A stretch of 64,000 bases of DNA from Microbacter sp. GSS18 (GCA_029319145.1 CP119753.1:310001-374000), one strand, 5' to 3'; positions 18,990 through 28,732 are shown, numbered from the stretch's first letter. Numbers and translations: made by a program. The notes: generated from the sequence alone by a model not told the origin.

Positions 18990-19595
18990 GTGATCGAACT
19001 GCCCACCGATCTGCCCGCCGACCTCGTGCCCCTGTCGTGGCTGCTCGGCGTCTGGGAAGGCAGCGGCGTCATCGACTACGACGCCGCCGACACGCACTTC
19101 TCGGGCGAGTTCACGCACCGTGTGAGTTTCAGCCATGACGGCGGGGACTACCTGAACTACTCCGCCACGGCGTGGCTGGACCCCACGGCCGACGAGCCGG
19201 CGCGACCGCTCGTGGCCGAGACCGGATTCTGGCGACTGGCGCGCACCGCCACCGACGCCGACGCGGGCCCGGGTCTGCTGCCGGCCACGGTCGCGGCGCC
19301 CGCGCGCACCGCCGACGACGTCGAGGCCCTGCGCAACGCCGAGGGCGGCTTCGACATCGCGGCGCCGATCGTCCACTCCGACGGGGTCAGCGAGCTGTAC
19401 CTCGGCCAGGTCCGCGGACCCCGCATCGATCTGGCGACGGACGCGGTGGTCCGCACCGCCGGTGCGAAGCACTACGCCGCGGCGACGCGCATGTACGGCC
19501 TCGTCGACGGCCACCTGCTGTGGGCGTGGGACATCGCCGCCCTCGGCGGCGAGCTGGCCTCCCACGCCTCCGCGCGGCTCGCGCGCGTGGAGTGA
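18990..19595 (+). CDS. Nitrobindin-family heme-binding beta-barrel protein (FABP-like)
   Basis: The 201-residue protein has the nitrobindin signature GVWEGSG (residues 20-26) and the C-terminal part of the 10-stranded barrel. The proximal heme His is expected near the C-terminus, possibly in ELASHASARL. Family members bind ferric heme and can isomerise peroxynitrite. The GTG start follows GGAGG at 6 bp. It is linked to the downstream YgfZ-like gene with a 5-bp gap. Confidence 0.85.
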   Translation: MIELPTDLPADLVPLSWLLGVWEGSGVIDYDAADTHFSGEFTHRVSFSHDGGDYLNYSATAWLDPTADEPARPLVAETGFWRLARTATDADAGPGLLPATVAAPARTADDVEALRNAEGGFDIAAPIVHSDGVSELYLGQVRGPRIDLATDAVVRTAGAKHYAAATRMYGLVDGHLLWAWDIAALGGELASHASARLARVE

Positions 19596-19600
19596 GCGCC

Positions 19601-20713
19601 GTGAGCACGATCTACACCGACATCCCCGCCGCCGTCGTCGACGACGACGGCGCGCTGGTGCACGTGGGCAATCCGGCCGCCGAGCAGCGCGCGCTCGCCG
19701 CGGGCGGCGCCGTGGCCCCGCTCGACGACCGCCGCGTCCTCGCCGTCGCCGGTGAGGACCGCCTGTCGTGGCTGGACTCGCTCACGTCGCAGTCGCTGAA
19801 GACGCTCGCTCCCGGCGAGAGCACCGAGACGCTCGTGCTCGATCCCCGCGGCCACATCGAGCATGCGGCGGCCGTCCTCGACGACGGCGAGACGACGTGG
19901 CTCATCACCGATCTCGCCGACGCCGACGGACTGCTCACGTGGCTCACACGCATGCGCTTCCGCCTGCGCGTGGACCTGCGCGACGCCTCGGACGAGTTCG
20001 CCGTCGTGGGCGGCACGCCCGATGCGCTCGCCGTCGTCGCCGCCGCGGCTCCCGCCGGGATGCCGCTCGTGTGGCGCGATCCGTGGCCGGGCGTCGGCAT
20101 CGGCGGGCATGGCTATGCCGAGATCGACGTCCACCCGGGTGCCGAGCGCGCGTGGGCCGAAGCCATCGTCACGCGCGCCGAGCTGGGGAGCCTCGTCGAG
20201 CGCGCCGCGTCGGGCGAGATCGCGCTCGCCGGACGCGACGCGGCCGAAGCGCTGCGGATCGCCGCGTGGCGGCCACGCCGCGCACTCGACGTCGACGACC
20301 GCGCCCTGCCGCACGAACTCGACTGGCTGCGCACGGCCGTCCACCTCGACAAGGGCTGCTACCGCGGACAGGAGACCGTGGCCAAGGTCCACAACCTCGG
20401 TCATCCGCCGCGTCGCGTCGTCGCCCTGCAGCTCGACGGCAGCGGCAGCGTCCTGCCCGAGCCCGGAGCAGCCGTGCGCGCGGGCGAGACCGAGGTGGGC
20501 GCGATCACGTCGATCGCGCGCCACTTCGAGCAGGGGCCGATCGCCCTCGCTCTGGTGCGGCGCACCACGCCGGTGGACGCCGAGCTGACGGTCGACACCG
20601 CGGACGGACCCGTCGCCGCCGCGCAGGAGGTCATCGTGCCGCCCGACGCCGGCGCGACGGCGGGTGTGCCGCGGATGCCGCGTCTGTCGCGCCGGTCCGC
20701 GTCGTCCGCGTGA
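19601..20713 (+). CDS. ygfZ: YgfZ/GcvT-family folate-binding protein
   Basis: The 370-residue protein has the YgfZ signature KGCYRGQE, whose Cys is needed for folate-dependent help in Fe-S cluster assembly or repair. A GcvT-like fold covers residues 50-340. The start was set at GTG 19601, where GGAG lies 8 bp upstream. GTG 19592 would overlap the previous stop and is the alternative. It is conserved next to the nitrobindin gene in many actinobacteria, suggesting a shared role in oxidative stress or cofactor care. Confidence 0.88.
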   Translation: MSTIYTDIPAAVVDDDGALVHVGNPAAEQRALAAGGAVAPLDDRRVLAVAGEDRLSWLDSLTSQSLKTLAPGESTETLVLDPRGHIEHAAAVLDDGETTWLITDLADADGLLTWLTRMRFRLRVDLRDASDEFAVVGGTPDALAVVAAAAPAGMPLVWRDPWPGVGIGGHGYAEIDVHPGAERAWAEAIVTRAELGSLVERAASGEIALAGRDAAEALRIAAWRPRRALDVDDRALPHELDWLRTAVHLDKGCYRGQETVAKVHNLGHPPRRVVALQLDGSGSVLPEPGAAVRAGETEVGAITSIARHFEQGPIALALVRRTTPVDAELTVDTADGPVAAAQEVIVPPDAGATAGVPRMPRLSRRSASSA

Positions 20714-20732
20714 TCCGACGGGATCGCTTTCC

Positions 20733-21839
20733 GTGAGCACCGACCCGCCTCCCGTCACCGCCGCCGTCCCCACGACGTGGCGGACGCGGCTGGATCCGAG
20801 GCCGGCCTTCGCGCGGCTGCGGGCATCGGGCATCGCGATCGTCCAGATCGTGGTCGCGGCGACCGCCGCGTTCTCGTTCGCGCACTACGTGCTCGGTCAC
20901 GAGGTTCCGCTGCTGGCCGCCACGGTCACGGTCTCGAGTCTCGGACTGGTGCGCGACGCCCGCCCCCGGCGCGTCCTCGAGACCGTCGTGGGCATGGTGC
21001 TCGGCATCGCCGTCGCGGAGCTCCTGTTCACGCTCATGGGGACCGGGTGGTGGCAGCTCGCGCTGGCGCTCGGGACGACGCTCGTCGTCGCACGTCTGGT
21101 GTCGGCCCAGCCCGGGTTCGCCATGGCCGCCGCGATCCAGTCGCTCATCGTCATGATCATTCCCGCCAGCTCGCCGTTCCAGCGGCTCACCGACGGCGCG
21201 ATCGGGGGAGTGGCGGCGCTGCTGGTCACCGCCCTCATTCCGCGCGACGCGGTCCGGTCGGCCCGGCGCGACGGCGCGGCGCTGTTCGCGGCGTTCGACT
21301 CCGCCGGGGCCGCCGTGGTGCAGGGGCTGCGCCGCGGCGACCGTCTGCGCGGCGAGCGGGGCCTCACCAAGGCCCGCGGCATCCAGCCGCTGCTGGACGC
21401 GTGGCGCGAGTCGCTCGACACCGGGCTCGGGATCGCCCGGATCTCGCCGTTCCTCCGCCGCCAGCGGGCGGAGCTGGATCGCCACGAGCGCGTCCTGCAG
21501 TCGATGGACCTGGCCTCGCGCAACCTGCGTGTGATCGCGCGCCGCGCCGCCTACCTCGTCGACGACGGCGTCGCGCGCCCCGTGGCCGCAGACCTCATGT
21601 CCGAGCTCCTTCGGGCGAGCGGGCTCATCGCCCACTCCCTCGACGACATCTCCGACGCCCCCGCGGCGCGCGCCGCGCTCGTCGCGGTGGCCGGCCGCCT
21701 CGACCCCGAGCAGATCGTCCCCGATGCGTCGCTGGGCGACCAGAACCTCATCGCGTCGCTGCGCCCGCTGGTGGTGGACCTGCTGACGGCCACGGGGATG
21801 CCGGCGGCCGAGGCCCGCGCAGCCGTGCCGCGCATCTGA
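20733..21839 (+). CDS. FUSC-family membrane protein (aromatic acid exporter-like)
   Basis: The 368-residue protein has membrane helices within residues 35-165 (AIVQIVVAATAAFSFAHYVL, then VPLLAATVTVSSLGLV) and a long cytoplasmic helical C-terminal domain. This is half the size of a full FUSC exporter and matches the single-unit actinobacterial type. The GTG start at 20733 lies about 20 bp after the previous stop. The substrate is unknown. The stop lies one base from that of the convergent methyltransferase gene. Confidence 0.8.
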   Translation: MSTDPPPVTAAVPTTWRTRLDPRPAFARLRASGIAIVQIVVAATAAFSFAHYVLGHEVPLLAATVTVSSLGLVRDARPRRVLETVVGMVLGIAVAELLFTLMGTGWWQLALALGTTLVVARLVSAQPGFAMAAAIQSLIVMIIPASSPFQRLTDGAIGGVAALLVTALIPRDAVRSARRDGAALFAAFDSAGAAVVQGLRRGDRLRGERGLTKARGIQPLLDAWRESLDTGLGIARISPFLRRQRAELDRHERVLQSMDLASRNLRVIARRAAYLVDDGVARPVAADLMSELLRASGLIAHSLDDISDAPAARAALVAVAGRLDPEQIVPDASLGDQNLIASLRPLVVDLLTATGMPAAEARAAVPRI

Positions 21840-21840
21840 G

Positions 21841-22665
21841 TCACCCCGGCGCAACGGCCTCCCACGGGAGCGTGGCCTCGCCCAGCGCCCAGCGGCCACG
21901 CTCGCGCAGCGGCCATCCGGCGGACGCGAGCGACGCCAGCGCCGTCCGCCAGCGGTGCACCGGCCCGAACGGCGACACCGCCGCTGCGCGCTCCCACTCG
22001 GCGTCCAGCGCGGCCAGGAACGCGTGGATGCGCTCCCCGGGGACGTTGCGGTGGATGAGCGCCTTGGGCAGCCGCTCGGCGGCGACGGAGGGCTGCTCGA
22101 GGCCGGTGAGCCGCAGCGAGACGGTGAACGAGTGCGGGGCGCCGTCCGAATCCACGGCCACCCACGTCATGACGCGCCCGATCTCGTCGCACGTGCCCTC
22201 GACGAGCAGGCCGCCCGCGCCGAGGCGTCCCGTCATCTGCGTCCACGCGGCCGCGACGTCCGCCTCGTCGTACTGCCGCAGCACGTTCATGGCACGGATG
22301 ACGGCGGGTCGCCTCCCGCCCGGAAGCGGGACCTCGAAGCCGCCCCGCGCGAACGACACCCGCGCGTCGGCCGCGAACGGGGACCGGCCGGCACGCACGT
22401 CGACCAGCTGAGCGCGTGCGCGCTCCACGCGCTCGGGGGCGATCTCCAGCCCGAGCACCTCGACGTCGGGTCGCGTCCGTGACAGGCGGGCGTGCAGCTC
22501 CAGCGCCGTCACACCGCTCGCGCCGTAGCCGAGATCGACCACCAGGGGATCGGCCGCGGTGCGCAGGGCAGGGTGCCGTGCGATCCAGCGGTCGACGCGG
22601 CGCAGCCGGTTGGTGCCGGTCGTGCCGCGGGTGACCTGTCCGACGGGGGAGCGGCCTGCGGGCAT
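21841..22665 (-). CDS. Class I SAM-dependent methyltransferase-like protein
   Basis: This protein of about 274 residues has a Rossmann-type SAM-binding motif ([16 protein letters not shown]), the acidic strand-2 end ([14 protein letters not shown]) and a post-III-like region. It has the [15 protein letters not shown]-terminus seen in an actinobacterial family of unknown substrate. The ATG at 22665 gives the family-like N-terminus, but its spacing to GGAGG is only one base. The ATG at 22695 is a possible alternative, perhaps leaderless. Confidence 0.78.
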   Translation of the reverse strand: MPAGRSPVGQVTRGTTGTNRLRRVDRWIARHPALRTAADPLVVDLGYGASGVTALELHARLSRTRPDVEVLGLEIAPERVERARAQLVDVRAGRSPFAADARVSFARGGFEVPLPGGRRPAVIRAMNVLRQYDEADVAAAWTQMTGRLGAGGLLVEGTCDEIGRVMTWVAVDSDGAPHSFTVSLRLTGLEQPSVAAERLPKALIHRNVPGERIHAFLAALDAEWERAAAVSPFGPVHRWRTALASLASAGWPLRERGRWALGEATLPWEAVAPG

Positions 22666-22748
22666 GCCTCCATGATGCCAGCGGGCCCGGATCATGCGAC
22701 CGCGCGGGCGACCCGAAACGAGAGCGCATCCGCCGATATCATGGGCCC

Positions 22749-23498
22749 ATGACCGCGCCCTACACGCTGATCCTCCTCCGCCACGGCCAGAGCGAGTGGA
22801 ACAAGTCGAACCAGTTCACCGGCTGGGTCGACGTCCGCCTCACCGAGCAGGGAGAGGCCGAGGCCCGCCGAGGCGGCGAGCTGATGGCCGAGTCCGGCAT
22901 CCTGCCCGACATCCTGCACACCTCGGTGCTCAGCCGCGCCATCCAGACCGCGAACCTCGCGCTCGACACCGCCGACCGCCTGTGGATCCCGGTCAAGCGC
23001 TCGTGGCGTCTCAACGAGCGCCACTACGGGGCGCTGCAGGGCAAGGACAAGGCCCAGACCCTCGCCGAGTTCGGCAACGAGCAGTTCATGCTGTGGCGTC
23101 GCTCGTTCGACGTGCCGCCGCCCCCGCTTCCCGCCGACGACCAGTACAGCCAGGTCGGCGACCCGCGCTACGTCGGCATCGACGGCGACGTGCCGCACAC
23201 CGAGTCGCTCAAGCTCGTGATCGACCGCATGCTGCCCTACTGGGAGAACGACATCATCCCCGACCTGCGCGCGGGCAAGACCGTCCTCGTCACGGCTCAC
23301 GGCAACTCGCTGCGGGGCCTCGTGAAGCACCTCGACGGCATCAGCGACGCCGACATCTCGGAGCTGAACATCCCCACCGGCATCCCGCTGGTCTACAAGC
23401 TCGGCGAGGACATGATGCCCCTCGGCCCGGGCGAGTACCTCGACCCCGAGGCCGCCGCGGCGGGCGCCGCCGCCGTCGCCGCTCAGGGCAAGAAGTAG
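22749..23498 (+). CDS. gpmA: 2,3-bisphosphoglycerate-dependent phosphoglycerate mutase
   Basis: The enzyme interconverts 3- and 2-phosphoglycerate in glycolysis. The 249-residue protein has the phosphorylated His in [10 protein letters not shown] (RHG at 11-13), the second active-site region [13 protein letters not shown], and the mutase insert typical of dPGM. The alanine-rich last 20 residues are ordinary. A long inverted repeat follows the stop. Confidence 0.97.
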   Translation: MTAPYTLILLRHGQSEWNKSNQFTGWVDVRLTEQGEAEARRGGELMAESGILPDILHTSVLSRAIQTANLALDTADRLWIPVKRSWRLNERHYGALQGKDKAQTLAEFGNEQFMLWRRSFDVPPPPLPADDQYSQVGDPRYVGIDGDVPHTESLKLVIDRMLPYWENDIIPDLRAGKTVLVTAHGNSLRGLVKHLDGISDADISELNIPTGIPLVYKLGEDMMPLGPGEYLDPEAAAAGAAAVAAQGKK

Positions 23499-23511
23499 GG
23501 ACGAGCCCCTA

Positions 23512-23561
23512 CCGCGCGAAGAGGAGCGGATGCCGTGAGGCATCCGCTCCTCTTCGCGCGG
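23512..23561. terminator. 23-bp perfect hairpin between convergent gpmA and phoU
   Basis: The arms 23512-23534 and 23539-23561 are perfectly complementary with a GTGA tetraloop. The repeat sits 13 bp after the gpmA stop and 26 bp before the phoU stop. It has no T-tract, and its symmetry lets it act on both strands. Confidence 0.75.
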
Positions 23562-23587
23562 GCGGGCCCGCGTACGACGCGGTCCGC

Positions 23588-24274
23588 TCAGTGGTTGGGG
23601 TAGTGGGGCTCGACGATGGGGTCCTCGGTGTGGGTGTCCCAGTCGCCGGTCGCGAGGTAGTGGACCTTCTTCGCGATGGAGACGGCGTGGTCGGCGAAGC
23701 GCTCGAAGAACCGGCTCGCGAGCGTGGCGTCCACGGTCTGGGTGGCCTCGCCGGTCCAGGTGTCGCCGAGGACCTTCTCGAACACGCTGACGTGGAGCTC
23801 GTCGATCTCGTCGTCCGCCGTGCGGATCTCCTCGGCCAGCTCGAGGTCCTGCGTCTCCAGGAGCTCGGTCAGCTTTCGCGCCAGTTCGACGTCGAGCTCG
23901 CCCATGCGGGTGAACGTCTTCTTCAGCCCGTCGGGGACGGCGCGGGCGGGGAAGCGCAGACGCGTGAACTGGGCGATGTGCTCGGCGATGTCGCCCATGC
24001 GCTCGAGCGACGCGCTCATGCGCAGCGCGGCGACGACGATGCGCAGGTCGCCTGCGACCGGCTGCTGCCGAGCGAGGAGCTCGATGGCGAGCTCGTCCAG
24101 CGCCACGGTCTTCTCATCGATGACCGCGTCCTCGCTGATGACCTCTTCGGCCAGCGCGACGTCGCCGGTGGAGAACGAACGCGTCGCCTTGTCCATCGCG
24201 ATGGCGACGAGACCGGAGATGTCGATCAGGCGAGTCTGCACATCCTCCAGAGACTGGTGGAAGACTTCGCGCAT
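23588..24274 (-). CDS. phoU: Phosphate signalling regulator PhoU
   Basis: The 228-residue all-helical protein contains two PhoU repeats of about 100 residues with the metal-binding helices (RMGDIAEHIAQFTRL and RFFERFADHAVSIAKKV). PhoU links the Pst transporter to the sensor kinase and represses the PHO response when phosphate is plentiful. The ATG at 24274 (MREVFHQSLEDV) gives the family N-terminus; the frame is open further upstream but lacks homologous sequence. It is divergent from senX3. Confidence 0.96.
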   Translation of the reverse strand: MREVFHQSLEDVQTRLIDISGLVAIAMDKATRSFSTGDVALAEEVISEDAVIDEKTVALDELAIELLARQQPVAGDLRIVVAALRMSASLERMGDIAEHIAQFTRLRFPARAVPDGLKKTFTRMGELDVELARKLTELLETQDLELAEEIRTADDEIDELHVSVFEKVLGDTWTGEATQTVDATLASRFFERFADHAVSIAKKVHYLATGDWDTHTEDPIVEPHYPNH

Positions 24275-24339
24275 GCCGGATACCTTTCGACGGGGTGCGG
24301 GGGGAGCGGGCAGGACCCTTCGCGATTGTGAAGACCGAA

Positions 24340-24368
24340 GGTTAACGGATGGTGCCCTGACGGTGAAT
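24340..24368. promoter_or_regulatory. PHO-like triple repeat between phoU and senX3
   Basis: GGTTAAC (24340), GGTGCCC (24351) and GGTGAAT (24362) begin exactly 11 bp apart. This periodicity equals that of the pstS PHO box. The site lies 66 bp upstream of phoU and 73 bp upstream of senX3, and could serve both divergent promoters, including RegX3 autoregulation. Confidence 0.58.
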
Positions 24369-24441
24369 ACTACCGACGGCGATGCCGTAACGGATCGGCC
24401 GCCGTCCGAATCGGGGTCCCCGGTCCGTTTACAGTGAGTGC

Positions 24442-25629
24442 ATGGATTCGACGCAGCTCGCGCTGCTCGCACTCCTGGCCGGAGTCATCATCGGGTGCGC
24501 GATCACCCTGCTCGTCGTCGCCGCGATCCTCGCGCGCGACAAGGTCCGGGCAGACGCCGCATCGGAGATCCCCGACGGGGTGCGCGAGGTTCTCCATGGG
24601 ATGGACGACGCCGCCATCGTCGTCGACAACTCCTACCGCGTGCACGCGGCGTCGGGAGCAGCCGTCCCGTTCGGCTTCACCGAAGGGTCGACTCTCCCCG
24701 ATCAGGACGTGCGGGAGGTCGTGCGTCAGGCGCGGCACGCGGACTCGGCGCGAGAGACGCTCCGCGTGGAGCGCGGCCAGCCGCCCGCCGAGGCGCGTCT
24801 GGTCGTGGTGCGCGCGACCCGCATCTCGCCGCGACTGACGCTCGTGGTCATGCGCGACATCACCGAGCGCGAGCGGGTCGAGCAGATGCGGCGGGACTTC
24901 GTCGCCAACACCAGCCACGAGCTGAAGACGCCCGTCGGCGCGGTGAGCCTGCTCGCCGAGGCCATCGAGTCCGCCGCCGACGACCCGGAGCAGGTGCGCG
25001 TCTTCGCGAGCCGGCTGACCGCTGAGGCCGCGCGCCTGGCGGCGCTGACCAACCGCATCATGAACCTGTCGCGGCTGCAGTCCGATGACAACACGCCCGA
25101 CGCGGACGTCTCGATCGACGAGGTCCTCGCCGCCGCCCTCGAGGCGCACGCCCTCCAGGCCGCCTCCGCGGGGGTGACCGTGGTCCGGGGCGGCAAGCGC
25201 GGACTCTACGTGCGCGGTGACGCCCAGATCCTCATCGACGCCATCGGCAACCTCATCTCGAACGCCATCGCCTACTCGTCCGCGGGATCCGATGTCGGCG
25301 TCGGCGTGCGGCTCGTCGAGGGGATCGTCGAGGTCGCCGTCACCGATCGGGGCATCGGCATCGCCGAGGAGGATCAGCGGCGCATCTTCGAGCGCTTCTA
25401 TCGCGCCGATCAGGCGCGGTCCCGTCGCACCGGCGGCACCGGGCTCGGACTGTCGATCGTCAAGCACGCCGTCGGCCGTCACGGCGGCGAGGTCCGGCTG
25501 TGGTCCCGCCCCGGGCGCGGGTCGACGTTCACCGTGCGTCTGCCTGCGACGGCCGCGCCCGATGATCTTCCCCGCGACAAGCGGGACAAGAAGAACAAGA
25601 AGAAGAAAAAGAAGAAGAGCGTCGCCTAG
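24442..25629 (+). CDS. senX3: Sensor histidine kinase SenX3/PhoR-type
   Basis: The 395-residue protein has membrane helix residues at about 6-31, a PAS-like linker (50-135), the phospho-acceptor His in NTSHELKTPVGA, and an HATPase domain with N box (NLISNAIAYSS), G1 (DRGIGI) and GTGLGLSIVKHAV. It has no sizeable extracellular domain, as in SenX3, which fits intracellular signalling through PhoU/Pst. The last 16 residues form an unusual lysine-rich tail with seven consecutive Lys. It is followed by regX3 after 23 bp. Confidence 0.94.
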   Translation: MDSTQLALLALLAGVIIGCAITLLVVAAILARDKVRADAASEIPDGVREVLHGMDDAAIVVDNSYRVHAASGAAVPFGFTEGSTLPDQDVREVVRQARHADSARETLRVERGQPPAEARLVVVRATRISPRLTLVVMRDITERERVEQMRRDFVANTSHELKTPVGAVSLLAEAIESAADDPEQVRVFASRLTAEAARLAALTNRIMNLSRLQSDDNTPDADVSIDEVLAAALEAHALQAASAGVTVVRGGKRGLYVRGDAQILIDAIGNLISNAIAYSSAGSDVGVGVRLVEGIVEVAVTDRGIGIAEEDQRRIFERFYRADQARSRRTGGTGLGLSIVKHAVGRHGGEVRLWSRPGRGSTFTVRLPATAAPDDLPRDKRDKKNKKKKKKKSVA

Positions 25630-25652
25630 GCGGCGCGCCGGAACGGAGATCC

Positions 25653-26339
25653 ATGACCACCCGCGTCCTGATCGTCGAGGACGAGCCCGACCTCGCCGAC
25701 CCGCTCGCCTACCTGCTGCGGCGCGAGGGATACGACGTCGAGATCGCCGAGGACGGCCAGGCCGCCCTCGTCGCGTTCCGCGAGCGCGGCGCCGACGTCA
25801 TCCTGCTCGACCTGATGCTCCCGGGCATGCCCGGCACGGAGGTCTGCCGCATCGTGCGGACCACCTCGACGGTGCCGATCATCATGCTCACGGCGAAGGA
25901 CTCCGAGGTCGACATCGTCGTGGGGCTGGAGCTCGGCGCCGACGATTACGTCACCAAGCCCTACTCGTCGCGGGAGCTGCTGGCGCGCATGCGGGCCGTG
26001 CTGCGCCGTCACACGCCGGCGGAGGCGGACCTGGAGGAGCGCGTGCTCGACGGCGGGCGCGTCGTGCTCGACATCGACCGGCACACGGTCGCCGTGGACG
26101 GCAGCGAGATCAACATGCCGCTCAAGGAATTCGAGCTGCTCGAAGTGCTCATGCGCAACGCCGGCCGCGTGCTGACGCGCGGCCAGCTCATCGACCGCGT
26201 GTGGGGCAGCGACTACTACGGCGACACCAAGACGCTCGACGTGCACATCAAGCGCATCCGGTCGCGCATCGAAGAGCGCCCGGGCGACCCGGTGATGCTC
26301 GTCACGGTACGCGGACTCGGCTACCGCTTCGAAGCATGA
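25653..26339 (+). CDS. regX3: Response regulator RegX3/PhoP-type
   Basis: The 228-residue OmpR-family regulator has receiver Asp53 (VILLDLMLPG), acidic pocket E9/D10, Lys in YVTKPYSSREL and a C-terminal winged helix (KTLDVHIKRIRSRIE). It pairs with SenX3 and should bind the 11-bp-spaced GTTCACC repeats upstream of pst, phoU/senX3 and perhaps ppk. The stop codon is the first part of a terminator hairpin. Confidence 0.94.
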   Translation: MTTRVLIVEDEPDLADPLAYLLRREGYDVEIAEDGQAALVAFRERGADVILLDLMLPGMPGTEVCRIVRTTSTVPIIMLTAKDSEVDIVVGLELGADDYVTKPYSSRELLARMRAVLRRHTPAEADLEERVLDGGRVVLDIDRHTVAVDGSEINMPLKEFELLEVLMRNAGRVLTRGQLIDRVWGSDYYGDTKTLDVHIKRIRSRIEERPGDPVMLVTVRGLGYRFEA

Positions 26340-26370
26340 GTGAGGCCCCGCCGCGGCGGGGCCTCACTCA
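26337..26370. terminator. 34-bp perfect palindrome overlapping the regX3 stop codon
   Basis: Bases 26337-26353 and 26354-26370 are perfectly complementary, 17 bp each. The regX3 TGA is the first triplet of the left arm. It separates regX3 from the convergent lipoprotein gene and probably terminates both transcripts. Confidence 0.72.
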
Positions 26371-26393
26371 GGGTCTTCGGCGGTGCTCGCCGC

Positions 26394-26861
26394 TCAGGGG
26401 ACGAACGGCGCGAGGTAGTCGAGCGAGCCGTCGAGCACCGGGACGTCGATGAGCGATCCCTCGGCTCCGCCCGAGGCGAAGTAGACCGGCAGATCCGCGC
26501 CGGGCATCGTGTCGAGACCCTCGATCAGGATCGGCTCCTCGCCGTCCACGCCCAGGCTCAGGACGGTGTTCGCCGGGACGAGGATCGTCTCGGAGACGGT
26601 CGCCCCCTCGCCGAACTCGAGGTCGAGCCGCGCGGTGCTGTCGCTGTCGTTGACGATGGCCGCGAGGAAGTTGCCCGCGGCGCCGCTCTCGTCGGCGACG
26701 ATGAGAGCGTTGCGGATCTCGAGGTCGCCCGCATTCACGGCGACGCCGTCGGACGCGTTGTACTCGATCGTGGTCGCCTGCGGCGAGATCATGCTGCACC
26801 CGGTGGTGCCCAGGACGATGAGGGCGCCGATGGCAATCGACGCGAAATGACGCGAATTCAC
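26394..26861 (-). CDS. Small secreted lipoprotein of unknown function
   Basis: The 155-residue protein has a signal peptide (SIAIGALIVLGTTGC) whose lipidation Cys sits in a relaxed lipobox (TTGC). A beta-rich domain of about 120 residues follows (ATTIEYNASDGVAVNAGDLE). I believe homologues sit next to carD in related genera and are sometimes mislabelled as DNA modification methylase; nothing here supports an enzyme. The start is GTG 26861, with GGGAGG about 6 bp upstream. Confidence 0.78.
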   Translation of the reverse strand: MNSRHFASIAIGALIVLGTTGCSMISPQATTIEYNASDGVAVNAGDLEIRNALIVADESGAAGNFLAAIVNDSDSTARLDLEFGEGATVSETILVPANTVLSLGVDGEEPILIEGLDTMPGADLPVYFASGGAEGSLIDVPVLDGSLDYLAPFVP

Positions 26862-27009
26862 AGATCCTCCCAGCACGGATGACGGCATCCTCTGCATTCT
26901 AGAGGGAACGTCGGCCGCGCACGTGTCCACCCCCGCGCGGGGCTGCGGCGGAGAACCTTAGCGTATGTCGCCTGTGGTACCCTGGAGGTTGCCGAAAGGA
27001 CATAACTCC

Positions 27010-27492
27010 ATGCTTTTTGAGGTTGGCGAAACGGTGGTCTACCCCCACCACGGGGCGGCGACGATCATCGAAGTCAAGGACCGCATCATCAAGGGCGAGA
27101 CGAAGAAGTACCTGAAGCTCAACGTCACGCAAGGCGACCTCGTCATCGAGGTTCCCGCTGAGAACGTCGACCTGGTCGGCGTCCGCGACGTGATCGGCAA
27201 GGAGGGCCTGGACCGGGTCTTCGAGGTGCTGCGCGCTCCCTTCACAGAGGAGCCCACGAACTGGTCCCGGCGGTACAAGGCGAACCTCGAGAAGCTCGCT
27301 TCCGGCGACGTGATCAAGGTCAGCGAGGTCGTCCGCGATCTGTGGCGGCGCGACCAGGACCGCGGCCTCTCGGCCGGCGAGAAGCGCATGCTGGCCAAGG
27401 CCAAGCAGATCCTCGTCTCGGAGCTCGCTCTGGCCGAGAAGACCGATGAGGACAAGGCCAGCGTCCTGCTCGACGAGGTCCTCGCCAGCTGA
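27010..27492 (+). CDS. carD: CarD-family RNA polymerase-binding transcription factor
   Basis: CarD stabilises the open promoter complex of housekeeping RNA polymerase. The 160-residue protein starts with the RNA-polymerase-interaction domain ([17 protein letters not shown]) and ends in the helical DNA-binding domain with the fork-junction Trp region ([19 protein letters not shown]). ATG 27010 is chosen over 26965 because the family begins MLFEVG. A GAAAGGA Shine-Dalgarno lies about 10 bp upstream. A plausible extended -10 element (TGTGGTACCCT) lies near 26973. Confidence 0.95.
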   Translation: MLFEVGETVVYPHHGAATIIEVKDRIIKGETKKYLKLNVTQGDLVIEVPAENVDLVGVRDVIGKEGLDRVFEVLRAPFTEEPTNWSRRYKANLEKLASGDVIKVSEVVRDLWRRDQDRGLSAGEKRMLAKAKQILVSELALAEKTDEDKASVLLDEVLAS

Positions 27493-27514
27493 CCTCAGCA
27501 GGTAGATTCGGGGG

Positions 27515-28723
27515 GTGAGCACCATCACCCCCGTACCGCGCGTGGCCGTCATCGTCGTGGCGGCGGGATCGGGAACGCGCCTGGCAGCAGGCGGGCCGAA
27601 GGCGTTCGTCGGGATCGACGATGCGACGATCCTCCGGCACGCCCTGCGCGGCGTCTTCGCGGCGCCGCGAGCGCAGGTCATCGTCGTGGCCCCCGCAGGC
27701 CGTGAGGGCGACGCGCGGACCGAGGCGCGCGAGGCCGCCGGCGACCGTCGCGACCTCGTGTCGGTGGTGACCGGCGGAGCCACGCGGCAGGACTCCGTCG
27801 CCGCGGGCCTGGCGGCGCTGTGGGGCGACATCGAGGTGGTGCTCGTGCACGACGCGGCGCGGTCGCTGACCCCGCCGGACGTCTTCGCGCGCGTGAGCGA
27901 CGCGGTCGCCGCCGGCGCCGCCGGGGTGGTCCCGGTGCTGCCGGTCGTCGACACCCTCAAGCGCGTGTCCGGACCGAGCGTCCTCGGCGCCGTCGACCGC
28001 TCCGAACTCGCCGCCGCCCAGACTCCGCAGGGGTTCCGGCGGGACGTGCTGCAGACGGCATATGCGGTCGCATCGCACGAGTTCACCGACGACGCGGCGC
28101 TGGTCGCCGATGCCGGGCATCCGATCCGGACCGTCGCCGGGGACGAGCAGGCCTTCAAGATCACCACTCCGGCCGACCTCGAGCGGGCGCGCGCCCTCGT
28201 CGCGGACGATCCGGTCGCGCCGGTCACCGCCGCACTCGACGCCCCACCGCCCGTCCCGCGCGTCGGCGTCGGGACCGATGTGCACGCGTTCGGCGGCGAC
28301 GGCTCGCTGTGGCTCGCCGGGCTGGAATGGCCGGGGGAGAGCGCGCTGTCGGGACACTCGGACGGCGACGCCGTCGCGCACGCGATCGTCGATGCGCTGC
28401 TCGCCGCGGCCGGGCTCGGCGACATCGGCACCCACTTCGGCACCGACCAGCCCGAATACGCCGGTGCGCACGCGAGCGCCTTCCTCGCCCGCACCCACGC
28501 GCTCCTGGGCGAGGCCGGATTCCGGATCGGCAACGTCTCGGTGCAGGTGCAGGCGAACCGGCCACGCTTCGCCGCGCGCCGCGCCGAGGCCGAGCGGGTC
28601 CTCTCGGCGGCGCTCGGGGGAGCGGCCGTGTCGGTGTCGGCGACCACGACCGACGGACTGGGCTTCACAGGGCGCACCGAGGGCGTCGCGGCTTTCGCCG
28701 TCGCGCTGGTCGTCCCCGTGTGA
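27515..28723 (+). CDS. ispDF: Bifunctional IspD/IspF isoprenoid enzyme
   Basis: The 402-residue protein fuses two enzymes of the MEP pathway. Residues 1-233 are the cytidylyltransferase IspD ([28 protein letters not shown]). Residues 248-402 are the cyclodiphosphate synthase IspF (metal ligands in GTDVHAF and [12 protein letters not shown], then ATTTDGLGF). The intermediate IspE step is encoded elsewhere. The GTG start lies 23 bp after carD, a neighbourhood conserved in actinobacteria. Confidence 0.95.
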   Translation: MSTITPVPRVAVIVVAAGSGTRLAAGGPKAFVGIDDATILRHALRGVFAAPRAQVIVVAPAGREGDARTEAREAAGDRRDLVSVVTGGATRQDSVAAGLAALWGDIEVVLVHDAARSLTPPDVFARVSDAVAAGAAGVVPVLPVVDTLKRVSGPSVLGAVDRSELAAAQTPQGFRRDVLQTAYAVASHEFTDDAALVADAGHPIRTVAGDEQAFKITTPADLERARALVADDPVAPVTAALDAPPPVPRVGVGTDVHAFGGDGSLWLAGLEWPGESALSGHSDGDAVAHAIVDALLAAAGLGDIGTHFGTDQPEYAGAHASAFLARTHALLGEAGFRIGNVSVQVQANRPRFAARRAEAERVLSAALGGAAVSVSATTTDGLGFTGRTEGVAAFAVALVVPV

Positions 28724-28732
28724 CGCCGGCGC

